DNA of 64,000 nt. Origin: Macrotrachela quadricornifera (lineage: Eukaryota; Rotifera; Eurotatoria; Philodinida; Philodinidae). Both the position numbers and the translations under genes were made by a program. Below are positions 1 through 11,240 of the stretch, piece by piece; position 1 is the stretch's first letter; every line of letters starts with the position of its first letter. Under the pieces are notes generated by a model. The model was given only the letters and a program-made list of their open reading frames with translations, searched no databases and had not been told where the DNA came from. The stretch lies in the NCBI GenBank assembly GCA_022393335.1, contig JAJEKB010021353.1, positions 446,142 to 510,141 of the forward strand, read 5' to 3'.

Positions 1-822
1 TAAAACTTTTTGAAACTATTCAGTTAAAAAGAATCAAAGTTTTCAAAGATTGAGGGATAAAATTATCATCGTTATCGTCTTCTGATATTCAAAATAGTGG
101 CATAAAGTTCCAGTTCTGGAAACACTGAATTATCCGCAGGAAGTACATTCCTGAGAGAGACATTTCTCTCATATCGGATGCACCATCTCCTCAGAGAGAA
201 GAAAATATTTATCTAAAAAATTCTGGATATAGTAATCCAAGTCTAATTCATTTAATGATTTCTTCTAGCAGCAATTTAATCAATTTATCCATTATTTGAC
301 TAATTTCCTCACCATTAGAAGTTTAACATGAAAATTCATAAATGACGCTAATGAAAGTCCCTTTTTTACGTTATTTATTCTATGAATGATATAAATAAAG
401 TTTATATATGATCACTGAAGAGACTTCACTTCACGAAAAAAATCTGATATTTCTGTTCTTTTTCTTCTGCTGTGTTCGTTCTAGAAGGAGAAAAAAATAG
501 CCGACGTCTCTTTCTCATCACTTAAACTAATACAATTTGTTTGATGGATTGCTTTCGATACCTCACTCTCTTACAAAAAAACGGAGGCTGATAGATTTTA
601 GACGTTATTGTTAAAACAAGCTGAAAAACAGTTATTTCACCGATGCATCACATGTGTGCATGCGAAAGTTATATCAATATAAACAATAATACAATACATA
701 TATATTCACGACTGTTGATCGATGAAATGTACAAACGAATAGGATTTACTTTGCAAAAACAAAGTTATTTCTTTTGTGTCGAAAATATTCTATTCAATTA
801 ACAAGTTTGATAAAGAAAAACG
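1..822. other. AT-rich non-coding stretch, nothing recognised
   Basis: No reading frame of useful length and no clear repeat structure was seen here. It may hold the promoter and 5' UTR of the short candidate gene that starts at 823. No TATA box or other element can be singled out with confidence. Confidence 0.4.
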
Positions 823-1040
823 ATGCCAACTAGTAGTGCAGCTGTATCAGGTGAATTTAACCCAACTCCATATGAAACACATACAACAAAATCGGTAATA
901 TGTCTATTTTAATCATATTAGTTAGAGTAAAATCATCTTTTATTTCATTATTCTAACAAAAATAAATGCAGAAACCTCGAATTGAAATCCGAGCGTTATG
1001 TGTACTTCAAAAAGTGAAGCTGACGACAAATTTGTTTTGA
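823..1040 (+). CDS. candidate short two-exon gene (or surviving 5' end of a gene)
   Basis: Seen: an ATG at 823 opens a 24-codon exon (MPTSSAAVSGEFNPTP...) that ends at a good GT donor at 895. The intron (895-971, 77 bp) is AT-rich and ends in TGCAG. Exon 2 (972-1040) stays in frame for 22 codons (KPRIEIRALCVLQK...) and ends in TGA, giving 46 residues. The intron is phase 0 and keeps the frame open, which is the main argument for it being real. The product resembles no family I recognise; the lysine/arginine-rich second exon looks like the start of a longer protein that has been cut off. The neighbouring DNA to the right is transposon remnant, so truncation by transposition is plausible. It could also be a chance pairing of splice-like signals. 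Confidence 0.28.
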
Positions 1041-1071
1041 TAAATCTGCCTGAAAAAATTCATCTTTGAGC

Positions 1072-1150
1072 GCACTAAGGAACTACTCCTTAGGCCCTAT
1101 GGATGCCCTCTTTTGTCCCGTAGAACGTGACGAGGAGTTAGTTCCTAAGA
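1072..1150. repeat. short imperfect inverted repeat at the edge of the OTU/endonuclease remnant
   Basis: CTAAGGAACTACTCCTTA near 1075 is followed about 40 bp later by GAGGAGTTAGTTCCTAAG, so the two can pair as a hairpin. It lies just downstream (on the minus strand) of the OTU reading frame and may be a terminal structure of that element. That link is an inference. Confidence 0.35.
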
Positions 1151-2085
1151 CTTTATTTATTTGTATAAATGAAAATTTGTTTTTCAGTTAAAGCTTGTTT
1201 CATACTATATTCCATATTATAAACTCATGTTAATTAAGTCAAAGTGTGGTACGAATTGCTGGGGATTATCCTCAAACGGTAAAAGCGCATCATAATGAGT
1301 ACCGTTGTAGCAAATACAAAATTTTAGCTTATTCATCTCGGACTTGTATCCTATATATTTTAGATGGCCGCCAGCTGTTCCTTTACTGAATTGATCGACT
1401 AATTCCCGTAAACTAATGTTCAATGAAATATAATGTCTATTTGTTGGATCACTGTTAAACTAAATATATGAATAGACATGATGAGATAGAACTATCGAAA
1501 GAGAACTATATAAACAGTTGCCATCTGCAGTCGTATAAGTTCTAGCATAAATTGAATCGAACGCTTGAACAGAATATACTGTTTTCGACGTTAACCGGAC
1601 GAATCGGTCTTTATTATGCATAGTTAGAAATGGTGATTTTTCAATTAAATCATTGATTATTTGAGCTCGACTTGAAATTTGAACAGTGTCTGTAATATTA
1701 TTAAAATCAAGTACAAGAAGAAAGTGATCGAGAATCTTTCTTGAGTTTGAATCAATGATTTTATAATTTTCAAAAGAAGATTGTTCATCGATTTCCATCA
1801 TATCAGACTGAGCATTAATCTGAAGATTTTTAAGATTAAAAGTCATATCTATATCGATTTGTTCGTTTTCGTCAACTATTTCATAACGATCAAAGGAGAA
1901 TTCTTCATCGACTTCCATCATATCAGACTAATCATAAATTTTAAGATCTTTTAGACTAAAAGGTATATGTGTACGAATTTGTTTAATTTCATCAACATGA
2001 AATTCTGTCAAAATTCCATGTTTTCTTATCCATATTGGTTTATGGAAACTTGTAAGGCTTTCAAAATAATTAGGATATGGTGTCC

Positions 2086-2285
2086 TTTGAGCGAAAAACC
2101 AATGAGCGAACGTCTTTTCAGCGAAAAACAAAATGGCGAAACCATATTTCAGCGAAAGTACATATAAGCGAAAAGTAAATTCGCGAAAGACAAAGTGGCG
2201 AAAAAACAGATTAGCGAAAAATAAATTAGCGAATGTGCAAAGTAGCGAAAATCAATATCGCGAGAGTTGTTTCAGCGAATTTTTT
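2086..2285 (+). repeat. left terminal block of spaced GCGAAA motifs
   Basis: About eleven copies of GCGAAA/GCGAA occur at irregular 12-25 bp spacing, separated by A/T-rich spacers. The block is the sub-terminal part of the MULE inverted repeat. Regularly repeated short motifs near transposon ends are typical transposase binding sites; that role is inferred. Confidence 0.65.
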
Positions 2286-3180
2286 TCGATTAAATTTCGA
2301 CTATTTATCAGTAACAGTGATCCAGAGTACTGGCTGTGTGCAAGTCATAACTCTCGTCTGTTATAATCAAATGATTCACAAATATATTTTATTGTTTTCC
2401 TATTCTGGTATGTATTTTAACGTACTGGTCTGTTATTCTATTCTACTCTTTTTTTTCTCGGTGGATATTCTTATACACATAATACTCATTCACTGCTGTT
2501 ATGGTCTTCACCTACGATTAGATCATATTGTTATCACTTGTATTTTCACTTGTATATAACGTATTAGTTTATCCTTAAGAAAACTTCACATACATTCAAC
2601 AAAAACGTATTAGTTATTTATATTTAAGGTTCGTCATGAGAGGAATATTCCTGTAAATCAATATCTCTCCTTTGGAAAACCTTGATTTACTGATAATGGG
2701 AGAAAACCAAAAGAAACGATAGAAAAATACCTCATAGAACGAAATAAATAAATAAATATAGATAACATTATGTGTATGCAAGGAAAGAAAGAAAGAGAAT
2801 ACATATATATGGATAATTCCTTTAGCACAATTTCTTTTCTACAGCATGTCGTTAATACATGCCATAACACATATATACATTTTTTCCCTTTTCTTTGATT
2901 CTGTGACTTGTGACACCTGTCAAAAGTACATGTATTTTATTTTCATTCTATTATGATATAGAATTTTCCCCGTTCTGCTCAACAACAGGATTCTTCCTTC
3001 TGTTATTCTCTCATGTATTTTCCCTATAACGCGATCGGATACTACCATATCTAGGTATCACTCTTGAACCTATATATACTCACGGATTTTCATAATAAAA
3101 GGGTTTAATTAACAAGCAATAAAAATCAAAAGTTACAAGTGCACGTACATCATTCATTTTCTTGGTTCAACAAGTTAAAT

Positions 3181-4758
3181 ATGTCTGATCCAACGGCACT
3201 TTCATTTACTACCTCGAATCGTGGTAAAACTCTTTTGATTTATTCAGGGTATATCTATCGACTGAAAAAATCAACACCAAAGGTTAAATATTGGGCTTGT
3301 AACTCAGCTGGTTGTGCCGCCAACGTTCATATCGATGATAACAATCATTTTCGCAAAGCTAATGGTCATCATCATCATATCCCTTCACCTAAATCGATCG
3401 ACCTGCGAGATCTAAAAAAGAAGATCAAAGACAGAGTGGAAGCAGAAACAACCTCTATACCTAAAATATATGAAGAGGAACTTGCTCGTTGTAATTTATG
3501 TGACATTGCATTAACTCTTGCACCTACTGCAAATGAAGCTAGTAAGTTTTTCTTCGTCGAAATTTGTATTATTTTCCCATATGCTATAGAATCTGGTCTA
3601 AATCGTGCTCGTCGAAAAATAACTCCTCCAATACCAGCATCCGCTGATTTTGATATTCCTAATTTCTATCGACAAACACTGAAGAACGAGCCATTCATTT
3701 GTACGGACAAGATGATAAAGGGAAAAAGAATGATTATCTTTGCTACTGATAAACAGCTCGAATTATTATTTTCATCTGAATGGATTTTTTTGGACGGAAC
3801 TTTTGACAGTTGTCCAGCACAATTTCAACAACTTTATACAATTCACTGCTTGAAATATCAGCAAAGTAGATCCTCAAGTTATCTGAGTTTTCTACTTTAT
3901 TTGTGTTTTTTAGGCTTCCCTTGTGCTATCAGTCTTCTGTCAGGAAAAACCAGTGATATTTATCGACAATTATTTTTAGAGCTTCATCATCATGCTACCC
4001 GGTTGAATTTGAAATTCGAATCGAAACATATCATGTCAGACTTTGAGATGTCTTTGATTAAGGTGGTAAAACAGAAGGTTTGTTTCTTCTGAATTTATAA
4101 TTTGATCATTAGTTTTACGCACTAGTTTCCCATTGCAAAACATCATGGATGTTATTTTCACTACTGTCAATCACTTTACAAGCATGTTCAATTACTTGGT
4201 CTTGCTGTGTCATCTCTTGATGATGAAAATATTCGTTCAGCTTGTAGGAGTACAATGGCACTTGCGCTTCTTCCACTTGAACATGTTGAACAAGCCTTTG
4301 AGCTTATCAAAAACAATTCACCTGCGGAAATGATAGATTTCTTCAAATATTTTGAAAAACAATGGATGAAACGTGTACCTTCAAGATACTGAAATGTATC
4401 AAATCTTGAATTCCGCACGAATAATTTTGTCGAAGGTAGTCCTCTGTCTCATACTGAAAACGTATATACTTCGCTTGGCACATAGGCTGGCACAATAAAT
4501 TCAATAATCGGGTCGACAAACATCATCCGAATGTTTGGCACTTGTTCGAATACTTGAAGCGAGAAGAACTTACGTTTCGCCAACAAATAGGAAAAAATAA
4601 ATAGCGGTTCTCGAAAAAAATTGGTCAATAAGAACTGCATCATTCAAGAAGCTGTTCAAACATTAACTGGACGTCATGAACGAAAAGAAATCGACCTGGC
4701 CAAATTTGTTGATTGATTAGCTGCACTCATTGCTCAAAATGGGAAGAAATCTACGTAA
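3181..4758 (+). pseudogene. FLYWCH zinc finger / MULE transposase, five exons, three nonsense lesions
   Basis: Start ATG at 3181 (MSDPTALSFTTSNRG). A FLYWCH-type zinc finger lies at residues ~10-65 (YWACNSAGCAANVH...GHHHH), followed by a MULE DDE-type catalytic segment (WIFLDGTFDSCP at ~3781, HIMSDFEMSLIKV at ~4030) and the conserved cysteine/histidine stretch after it (AKHHGCYFHYCQSLYKHVQ). Four short GT-AG introns keep the frame: 3542-3589, 3866-3913 and 4078-4125 (48 bp each) and 4436-4485 (50 bp). The first two are multiples of three and read through. The tail matches the usual FLYWCH-MULE C-terminus (HNKFNNRVDKHHPNVWHLF). In-frame stops at about 4390 (TGA in place of a TGG), 4617 and 4713 make it a pseudogene, but the low number of lesions suggests recent decay. 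It is the only gene in the element. Confidence 0.75.
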
Positions 4759-4867
4759 ATGTTTCTCTTTAATTTAGTTTTTCTATTTTTAATTTCATAT
4801 CATTTTATATCTATATATCTTAAATTTGCTGCTTAAATAAAGTTCAACATAATCTTTACTTAGTTCG

Positions 4868-5050
4868 AAGTGAAAATTTTCGCCATTTTATGTTTCGCTA
4901 TTTTGCTTTTCGCGATTCGCGCAAAAGCATTTTCGCTATCCAATTTTTTCGCTGAATTTTACTTTCGCTAATGGCTTGTTTCGCTGATTTTTTTTTCGCT
5001 CCTTTGTTTTCGCTGAAAAGTTTCGCTGTTTTTTGTTTCGCTGAATGGCT
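4868..5050 (-). repeat. right terminal block of spaced GCGAAA motifs (inverted)
   Basis: About ten TTCGC/TTTCGCT motifs, the reverse complement of the left block, make up the right sub-terminal region of the MULE. Confidence 0.65.
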
Positions 5051-5355
5051 ACCATACCATAATTAGACTTTAAGTCATTCATATTAGTGAAGCAATAGTC
5101 AATCTGTGTTTTAGCATTAGTTGAACTTTTATTTAATTTATTAATCAGAATCAACCCGAATGACTCCGTATATTCAATGAATTTGTGACTGATTTTTATC
5201 TTCAAATTTATATTGAAATCACCAACAACAATTATATCTTCACAGAATCTTTTTGAAATAGATATAACTTCATTGATATGTCGTTTTAAGACATCACATG
5301 ATGAATTTGGTGAATTGTAAATGGAAATAATGAGTCTATAGTCTTTTTTATTTCA

Positions 5356-5811
5356 AACTGAATTCTAAAATAAAAAAAACCCGGCAACGTCTTCCGAATC
5401 AAACGTTTCTCGCTTGGTACTACGTAGTCTCACTTAAAACCCTTAGTTCTCCATATATCCGCAAAGTCCTCCCTTAGTTCCCCATACATGGGGGACTAAA
5501 ACCTATAGTCCGCCAAAACCCAAGCTCACCTTCACCCTCACTGACCCCCTCACCCTCAGTCACTCCCCCTCATCCTTCTCTCTTCCCCCTTCGCTCTAGA
5601 CTCACATTTCAGTTTGAAATCAATTATTATTTGTATTTGTTAAATTCAGACTGAAACTAAATATACCATAGTATGGCCGTTTCACATTCTTTGACTTTAT
5701 TAGTTGTTCATTAATTCTTGAAATACGTTCAATAGAAAAAGGACACTTTCAATGATATGTAAAAATGAAACATCTGAAAGTTTTGAGTCGAAAGAGCTGC
5801 CTAATGTATCT
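5356..5811. other. non-coding, with a C-rich stretch
   Basis: The EEP frame is lost at about 5355. Positions 5440-5600 are unusually rich in CCCT/CACCC on the plus strand, including several near-repeats of CACTGACCCCCTCACCCTC. No gene is seen. Confidence 0.4.
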
Positions 5812-6007
5812 GTTAGTATCCAAGATGATGCATACGGACGCTAAACGAAAGATTAAGATGTCCTTCTAATCTAACTGGCTAAGACATGTGCCCGGATAGC
5901 AGGAGATGTGGGTTCGATCCCCACGAAGGTCATCTTTTTCTTCGTTCTGTCACATAACATCAGTGACATTGCTTGTCTCTTTCGTTCTATACATATTAGA
6001 GCTAACA
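5812..6007 (+). repeat. tRNA-derived SINE-like repeat, copy 1
   Basis: A tRNA-like head spans 5860-5931: a GTCCTTC/GAAGGTC acceptor stem with one mismatch, an A-box-like TAATCTAACTGG and a good B box GGTTCGATCCC. A ~50 bp leader and ~75 bp tail are shared with the second copy at 7698-7893, so the repeated unit is larger than a tRNA. The anticodon loop would be CCGGATA, which lacks the normal U33, and the anticodon stem has mismatches. A working tRNA (Arg- or Ser-like) is therefore less likely than a Pol III-transcribed SINE. Confidence 0.55.
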
Positions 6008-6281
6008 GCATCTTCCCTCTTTTTTTTTCCTTTCTGTCTCCATTCTTTTCTCCTTCTACAGTAGCTATTCGTATCGCTCTTTATGCACAGGGTCGAAAAA
6101 AAGGCCTTTTTGTAGGCTCTTCTACCTACTTGATGATTTTTTCGTTACATTGAAACGATAGTGGTTTATGCATCAGTGATCACCACAGTAGAGAAGAGAT
6201 TAAAAGCGTGTATTCGTCTCATTTTTATTTAGCTTTTTTCTTTCGTTTAGATTCACAGCTAGTGTATTCATCCGTTCTTCT
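6008..6281. other. non-coding spacer
   Basis: T-rich sequence with no reading frame, tRNA or repeat that I can support. Confidence 0.35.
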
Positions 6282-6715
6282 TCGGGTATTTTAATGGTAT
6301 TTTTTTTTAATATTCGCTTGTTCAAGCATAATTTTTTTCTCGAAAGATTCGTCTTTTAATTCTCTACAAAACAGTACATTTTTTTAATTAATATTAATAA
6401 AATCTATTATTTTTAAAAAACACGCTAGCAACAAATAGATCCATAATGAACAACTTTGTCTCTTTCATCGACCACCAACATTAACTATCAATTAGCCTAG
6501 ACTTAAGTCCATCGAAAAACAGTTCACGAAGAAGTTCTTTTACAAAGTGGTTCATGATGAATGTATTCGTTGCTAGCATCTTCTTTTAAACTAATAGATT
6601 TTATTTATATTAATAAAAACAATATACTGCTTCGTAGAGAATTAAAAGATCAATCCTTTGATGAAAAATTATGTTTGAATAAGTGAATATTAAAAGAGAT
6701 ATCATTAAAATACTG
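6282..6715. repeat. foldback (palindromic) repeat, ~190 bp arms
   Basis: The left arm (6282-6475) and right arm (6538-6715) are reverse complements with roughly 80% match by eye. Shared landmarks are CTTTTAATTCTCTAC, AATAAAATCTATTA and GCTAGCAAC. The loop is about 60 bp. No TSD was found. It is probably a palindromic MITE. Confidence 0.6.
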
Positions 6716-7697
6716 CTATGATCATTCTTTTTGGAATACCGTTATTTCTGCTCAGTCTATGTTATTCGAAATGATATCTTTTCATATCAGAGTTCGTTAC
6801 CCAAGTGGAAAATGTTCTTTAGAGTTCTCTTCAGGGCTGCCAAATCTAAATTTAGAAAACCAAATGTTCATGAGATAAAAACTAGAAATTGATCAGGAGA
6901 TCTTTGTTTGAAAGCAGTAGAATAATCCAGAAGATTTTTATTAAAATTAGGAAACTCTTGATTGTTTTAGTTCGAAAAAAATTGAATTTTTTTCGACCAG
7001 AAATTAAAGTTTTCTCCTGATAGGTTGATTGTGACACATTCTTCTATGTAATATTACGTATATATGAGAAAAATAAATGTAATTATATGTTCCGTTTCAT
7101 TATTTATTTCGAAATCGATCACAAAAGGTACAAAAGAAAGAATATTTTTGTTCTTGTGAATGTGCAAGAATATCAGCAGCCCCCGAACGAATCAGGGCTA
7201 ATGAAGACGTCTCTTGATTTTTTCGAACTTTTTTCGCAACCTACGTTAATATACTGTCCACACTCTAAAAATAGGTTTATCACTAGATCTTGAAAGTTCC
7301 GTACCCAAGTACAGAACTAAGTTGGATTTTGTAAAATGAAAATCATTTGGCATTTTTTGCACTAAGCTTCTTTTCGTTTCGAAAAATTCCTTAGATTTAG
7401 TATAAAATCCTGGCCAAAATTATAGAACCACCTGTTCGCATTCAATTGTTTGCTCGCTCTATTCGCATGTGAGATCAGGTTTTCTGTATGCGACTGTCAT
7501 GTTTGAGACAACAACTGTTTACTAAAATCTATTGATTTTTGATTGGCTCAACTTTCAGGATAAATGTACTATTTTCGTGATATCGGCATTAAAGCGAAGT
7601 TAATTCGGGTTGAAAGCTACATAGGTATCTAACACAGCTAGTTTCGAAAATTTTTTTTAGAAAGAAAACTTTGCAAAATGATCTATATTTGAATTTA
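6716..7697. other. non-coding; possible Tc1-type end at ~7411
   Basis: No gene is seen. GGCCAAAATTATAGAACCACC at about 7411 is of the kind found at Tc1/mariner termini, but no partner end was found. Confidence 0.3.
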
Positions 7698-7893
7698 TGT
7701 TAGCGTCCAGATGATACCTTCTGGCGCAAAATGAAAGATAAAGTTGTCCTTCTAGTCTAATCGGCTAAAACATCTGCCCGGATAGCAGAAGATACATGGT
7801 TCGAGTACCGTGAAGAGCATCTTTTTCTTTCGTTCTGTCACACTAAGATTAGTGACACTGTTCGTTCCAGCTCTACGTACATATCAGCTAACG
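7698..7893 (+). repeat. tRNA-derived SINE-like repeat, copy 2
   Basis: Same orientation and same parts as the copy at 5812. The tRNA-like head is at 7746-7818, with A box TAGTCTAATCGG and B box GGTTCGAGTAC, a perfect 5 bp anticodon stem (TCTGC/GCAGA) around loop CCGGATA, and a shared tail (CTTTTTCTTTCGTTCTGTCAC ... AGTGACACTG). Independent point differences from copy 1 indicate that the two have aged separately. Confidence 0.55.
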
Positions 7894-10449
7894 ATTTATA
7901 ACTATATGATGTTGAAAAAATTATTACGCCCTCTCTACAACTTAAAGTATCAATGAGATCATAAATACATATTATATGAAATTAAAGCGCGTCGAAAGCG
8001 GGATTTACTACTACTACATAGTAAAGATTATAAAGACTTTTAATGTCGAACTGAAGAAGTTTTATGCTTTCAGAAACTTTGATACATTTAACAAAACCGT
8101 TTGAGATTTTAGAAATATTCCGCGAGTTTGACATCTTTCATTTGAAAGCTTTTGAATTTTCAGAAAAATAGGATAGAGTTTTGGATTTTTCACACGGAGC
8201 TATCGTGTAATCCTTATAGAAATGTCAAGATTCGTGTTGCTAAGGGTTATGTTCCCAAAAGAGTACCAACACACTTCATAATACGATTTTATGTGTTTTG
8301 AAGCGCCTGGAATGGTTTTAATGTTCTGTTACTCTTTTTCTTAACCGCATACTAACGTCAAAAGCACATTCATTTGTGTGCCGTTCCCAATTCTTACGAT
8401 GAGAACAAAAAACCATTTAGATGTTCTCGATCTTCGGGAACAGAACCAGAAATGGAAACCCCTAATATAAAGTAAATCACGTTTTAATAAATGAACCATT
8501 TGAGTGACAACAAACTGGTCCAGAAGATATGATTTGCGAACATATTAGAAGATTCAGGCCTTACAATGTAACAGTTACTAAACTATTTCGCAATTGCTTC
8601 TGTGTTAGTCGTTTTTTTATTCTCTATTTCTTGTGGATTTTGATAACTAAAGATGGAGGAACTTACACTTAGCAGAAAGACGAAACGAATATAGGAGAAA
8701 AAGAACGACCTATTCGCGTCCTATGCGATCAGGCTTTTCCCACCATTGTATCTTATTGTCTATATTTTACAATAAAAACTGAACGGCAAATACGATTCTA
8801 TCATATTTGTGTGAAAATCTCTAATCTTTTCTTTTGTTATTGTGAGTTTTCGCTGCACTCTTCTGCAAGTTGTTATGAACGAGAAATATTTAGGTCTAAT
8901 CAGGAAGGTTGAAATTATGCATAAAACATGCTAATTTATTAAGTCATATATGTTTTGACGCTCTGACGATTCAAAGTCAGACCAATTTATCGCATGGGGA
9001 TGATTCATCTACAACTGCAATGGCAATTACATCTGCCTCCACTAGTCATATAAAAGATTCGATACGACTAATATCATATCTGTACGATGCCCATTGACTT
9101 TGACGAAAAAGCTTTATGCGGTCGCATGTCTACAAGCCTACACAAGAGTAGCTTTCGAAGCTACTTTTCATGATGTTGACTACACTTGGAACTCTACCGT
9201 GATTTACTTTTAACAGATATGTGCTCAAATCGGATTGTGAGACAGAAACAGCCGAGTATGAATCAGTTCTGGAAGAGAAAATAGTTTTTTGATCGTGTCG
9301 GTTTCCCCGTAAATTTCATTCTAATCGAAATGCAAAACTAGGAACTGACATAGCATTGTAAAAGGATTATTTAGTGACGGTATTTGGGCTTTCATGCTGG
9401 GAAAATCATATTAAAAGATCCTCCTTCTTAATAGAAGACCTCTCTGGAAAGATTGTATGCTTGGATACAATAAAAAACCCAAGATCTTGTATTATGGAGA
9501 AGGATTTAGTTGCCACAAGTATGACTATCGGATAAAATCTATTTAAACTTTAACTATTTAGACTTATATTTTTACCATAAATAGATTTCAGTGAGCTTCG
9601 ATCGCAGACGCCAATCTTCAGTAGTATCATCATTTTGTGAAGATCCTATTCCATCTATTTTTCGACGCCCATTCTCACATGATTCCCTGTTTGACAGTCA
9701 AACATTGAAGGTATGATCTTCAAACTGAGAACATCTGTAAAATGATACTCATGAGGCTGAACATTTGTGATAAAGTTTTCAGAATTATAGTTGAATGTAA
9801 AGTTGAGATGGAATCACCGGAAGAACTCAGTATAGCACAGCGCGTCAATTGATCAGATCTTTATATTGATGGGAAGACTTTTGACTAAGATAAACTAGAC
9901 GTAGGAAGGTGTATTTCGCGCTAAGATGGTTACAAATAGGTGGTAAAATCATAAAACAACAAACAATACTTTCTAGATACTACATTTTCACGATCGAGAT
10001 TCCCTGAATTCTATTTATTGTAAAAATATGGAATCAAGCAGTTACGGTTTAAATAGTTTTTACGTGATGGGCATACTTACGACGATTATTATGACTAGAG
10101 TAAACCGTTCTTTTTACTATCTTTTTCAATTTATAGTAAAATACTTTTTTTTCAAAATAACTTCTTAAATCGAATCACTTCAATTATTTTATTTTAATTT
10201 ATAAATTAGAGGAATGTTAAATTAATAACAAAGGTTCATCCCTACCTGGAACTCTAACAATTCGTTCATTAAAGAAATATTTGATTTATGTCAAACCCCG
10301 GAAATCTATTTAAACTCACGAAAAATTCATAAAAATTCCGTAAATACATTTCAATTCACTAAATCACAGATCACTGTTTTTTCCTTGTGCGAATTAGAGT
10401 CATCGATTTGAATTTTTTACGAGTAAGCTTATTTTGATTTTTAACTACT
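7894..10449. other. 2.5 kb without recognised genes
   Basis: All frames are short and there is no convincing domain, tRNA or array. It separates the repeat cluster from the NRPS neighbourhood. Confidence 0.4.
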
Positions 10450-10453
10450 TTAA

Positions 10454-10829
10454 CCCTTTCAGGCCCATGATTTAGTCGATGAATGAAATTTCTTTGAGAC
10501 GTTATATTTAATATGCGCAGTGTGTGTTGTAAATATTTTCATCAAAATTTTTAAAAATCATTGAAAAAAATTTTCCGGTTATTCCTGTACCCCCCTTACG
10601 GAAATTGCAAAGAACTTTTTAGAACAGAAGTAGTGTTCTAAAAAACTATCAAAGTTACCACTCGAGTGAACTCATTATGTGTGTAATTCTTATATAGATC
10701 GATACACCGAAACCTCCTCTATGGAATAGAAAAAACCGCTTCTAGATATCTTTTTGCGTTCGTCAGTTATTCAAGGAACACGAAACTTGAAAAAAGTGTA
10801 CTATATTTAGTACGGCGGGCCGGAACGGG
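10454..10829. mobile_element. piggyBac-type MITE with TTAA target sites
   Basis: TTAA at 10450-10453 and 10830-10833 flanks a 376 bp unit. Its ends are CCCTTTCAGGCCC on the left and CCCGTTCCGGCCC on the right (minus-strand reading). TTAA duplication plus CCC-starting inverted ends is the piggyBac hallmark. There is no transposase inside, so it would move in trans. It lies about 0.7 kb upstream of the NRPS. Confidence 0.72.
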
Positions 10830-10984
10830 TTAAATCAGTTGAGATCAAACTAGGTATCACAAAGTAGGAAATTGCGATATTATAAAAACACTTATCAGTG
10901 CGGCCCCTTTCGGGCTAAAATGTGGAACTCACATATTCATATAAGAAACTCGAACTGAAATTTACATCTATTTTGCCTGTAGTG

Positions 10985-11240
10985 TGAACATGTCTGTAAG
11001 GGGGGTGTCTGTAAGGGGAGGGCAGTTGGAAAACCTCGATCTAATAAAACTAATACTCACTATTTTTTTTTGAACAAATATGTGAGTTGCACAACAACAG
11101 TATATATGACGAATTTGATGTAGGAGAAGTTGTCTGTAAGGGGGGAATGTCTGTAAAGGGGGGTGGGAGCCCTAAAAACCTCGACTTAAAGCTTACACTC
11201 ACTATTTTTCTTCGAAAAAAATACGTGAGTTACACAAAAG
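10985..11240 (+). repeat. GTCTGTAAGGGG direct repeat, two ~140 bp units
   Basis: Two units, starting near 10991 and 11131, share a double GTCTGTAAGGGG motif, AAAACCTCGA, a TACACTCACTATTTTT block and a GTGAGTT(G/A)CACAA block. The same family recurs at 40560-40800, and a decayed trace lies at ~56310-56370. It sits ~330 bp upstream of the NRPS start and could lie in its promoter or 5' UTR. Confidence 0.6.

Larger units (their letters stand above)
2074..5058 (+). mobile_element. Mutator-like (MULE) DNA transposon with 8 bp TSD
   Basis: The element is bounded by ATAATTAG at 2066-2073 and again at 5059-5066, an 8 bp direct duplication (Mutator elements usually give 8-11 bp, most often 9). The ends are imperfect inverted repeats: GGATATGGTGTCC...GAGCGAAA on the left, and TGGTATGGTAGCC...CAGCGAAA when the right end is read on the minus strand. 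Each end carries a ~200 bp block of spaced GCGAAA motifs. The interior holds a FLYWCH/MULE transposase pseudogene. It inserted into the EEP/OTU pseudogene, whose reading frame resumes across the junction once one TSD copy is removed. Confidence 0.78.
1217..5355 (-). pseudogene. endonuclease/exonuclease/phosphatase + OTU protease domain protein, Helentron-like, split by a transposon
   Basis: Reading the minus strand from about 5355, a frame gives an EEP-type segment (RLIISIYNSPN..., then IVVGDFNIN near 5220, then QIDYCFTNMNDLKSNY). This is the phosphodiesterase fold used by ApeI/LINE-type nucleases. After removing the Mutator-like element at 2074-5058 the frame continues as YFESLTSFHKPIWIRKHG, through acidic repeats (MMEVDEEFSFDRYEI / MMEIDEQSSFENYKI), to an OTU cysteine-protease start (ADGNCLYSS near 1500) and an OTU end (NGTHYDALLPF near 1275). 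Lesions: an in-frame TAG at about 1925, a deletion that removes the OTU core between 1424 and 1460, and the insertion itself. EEP plus OTU domains are known together in Helentron-type rolling-circle elements; no Rep or helicase is visible here. Host origin is unlikely but not excluded. Confidence 0.6.

Noticed and set aside
1967..2559. Plus-strand frames in the left end of the MULE
   Set aside because: They read through the GCGAAA words and overlap the true minus-strand EEP/OTU remnant.
5860..5931. A functional tRNA gene
   Set aside because: The anticodon loop lacks U33, the stems have mismatches, and a second diverged copy shares flanks well beyond the tRNA; a SINE head fits better. Not fully excluded.
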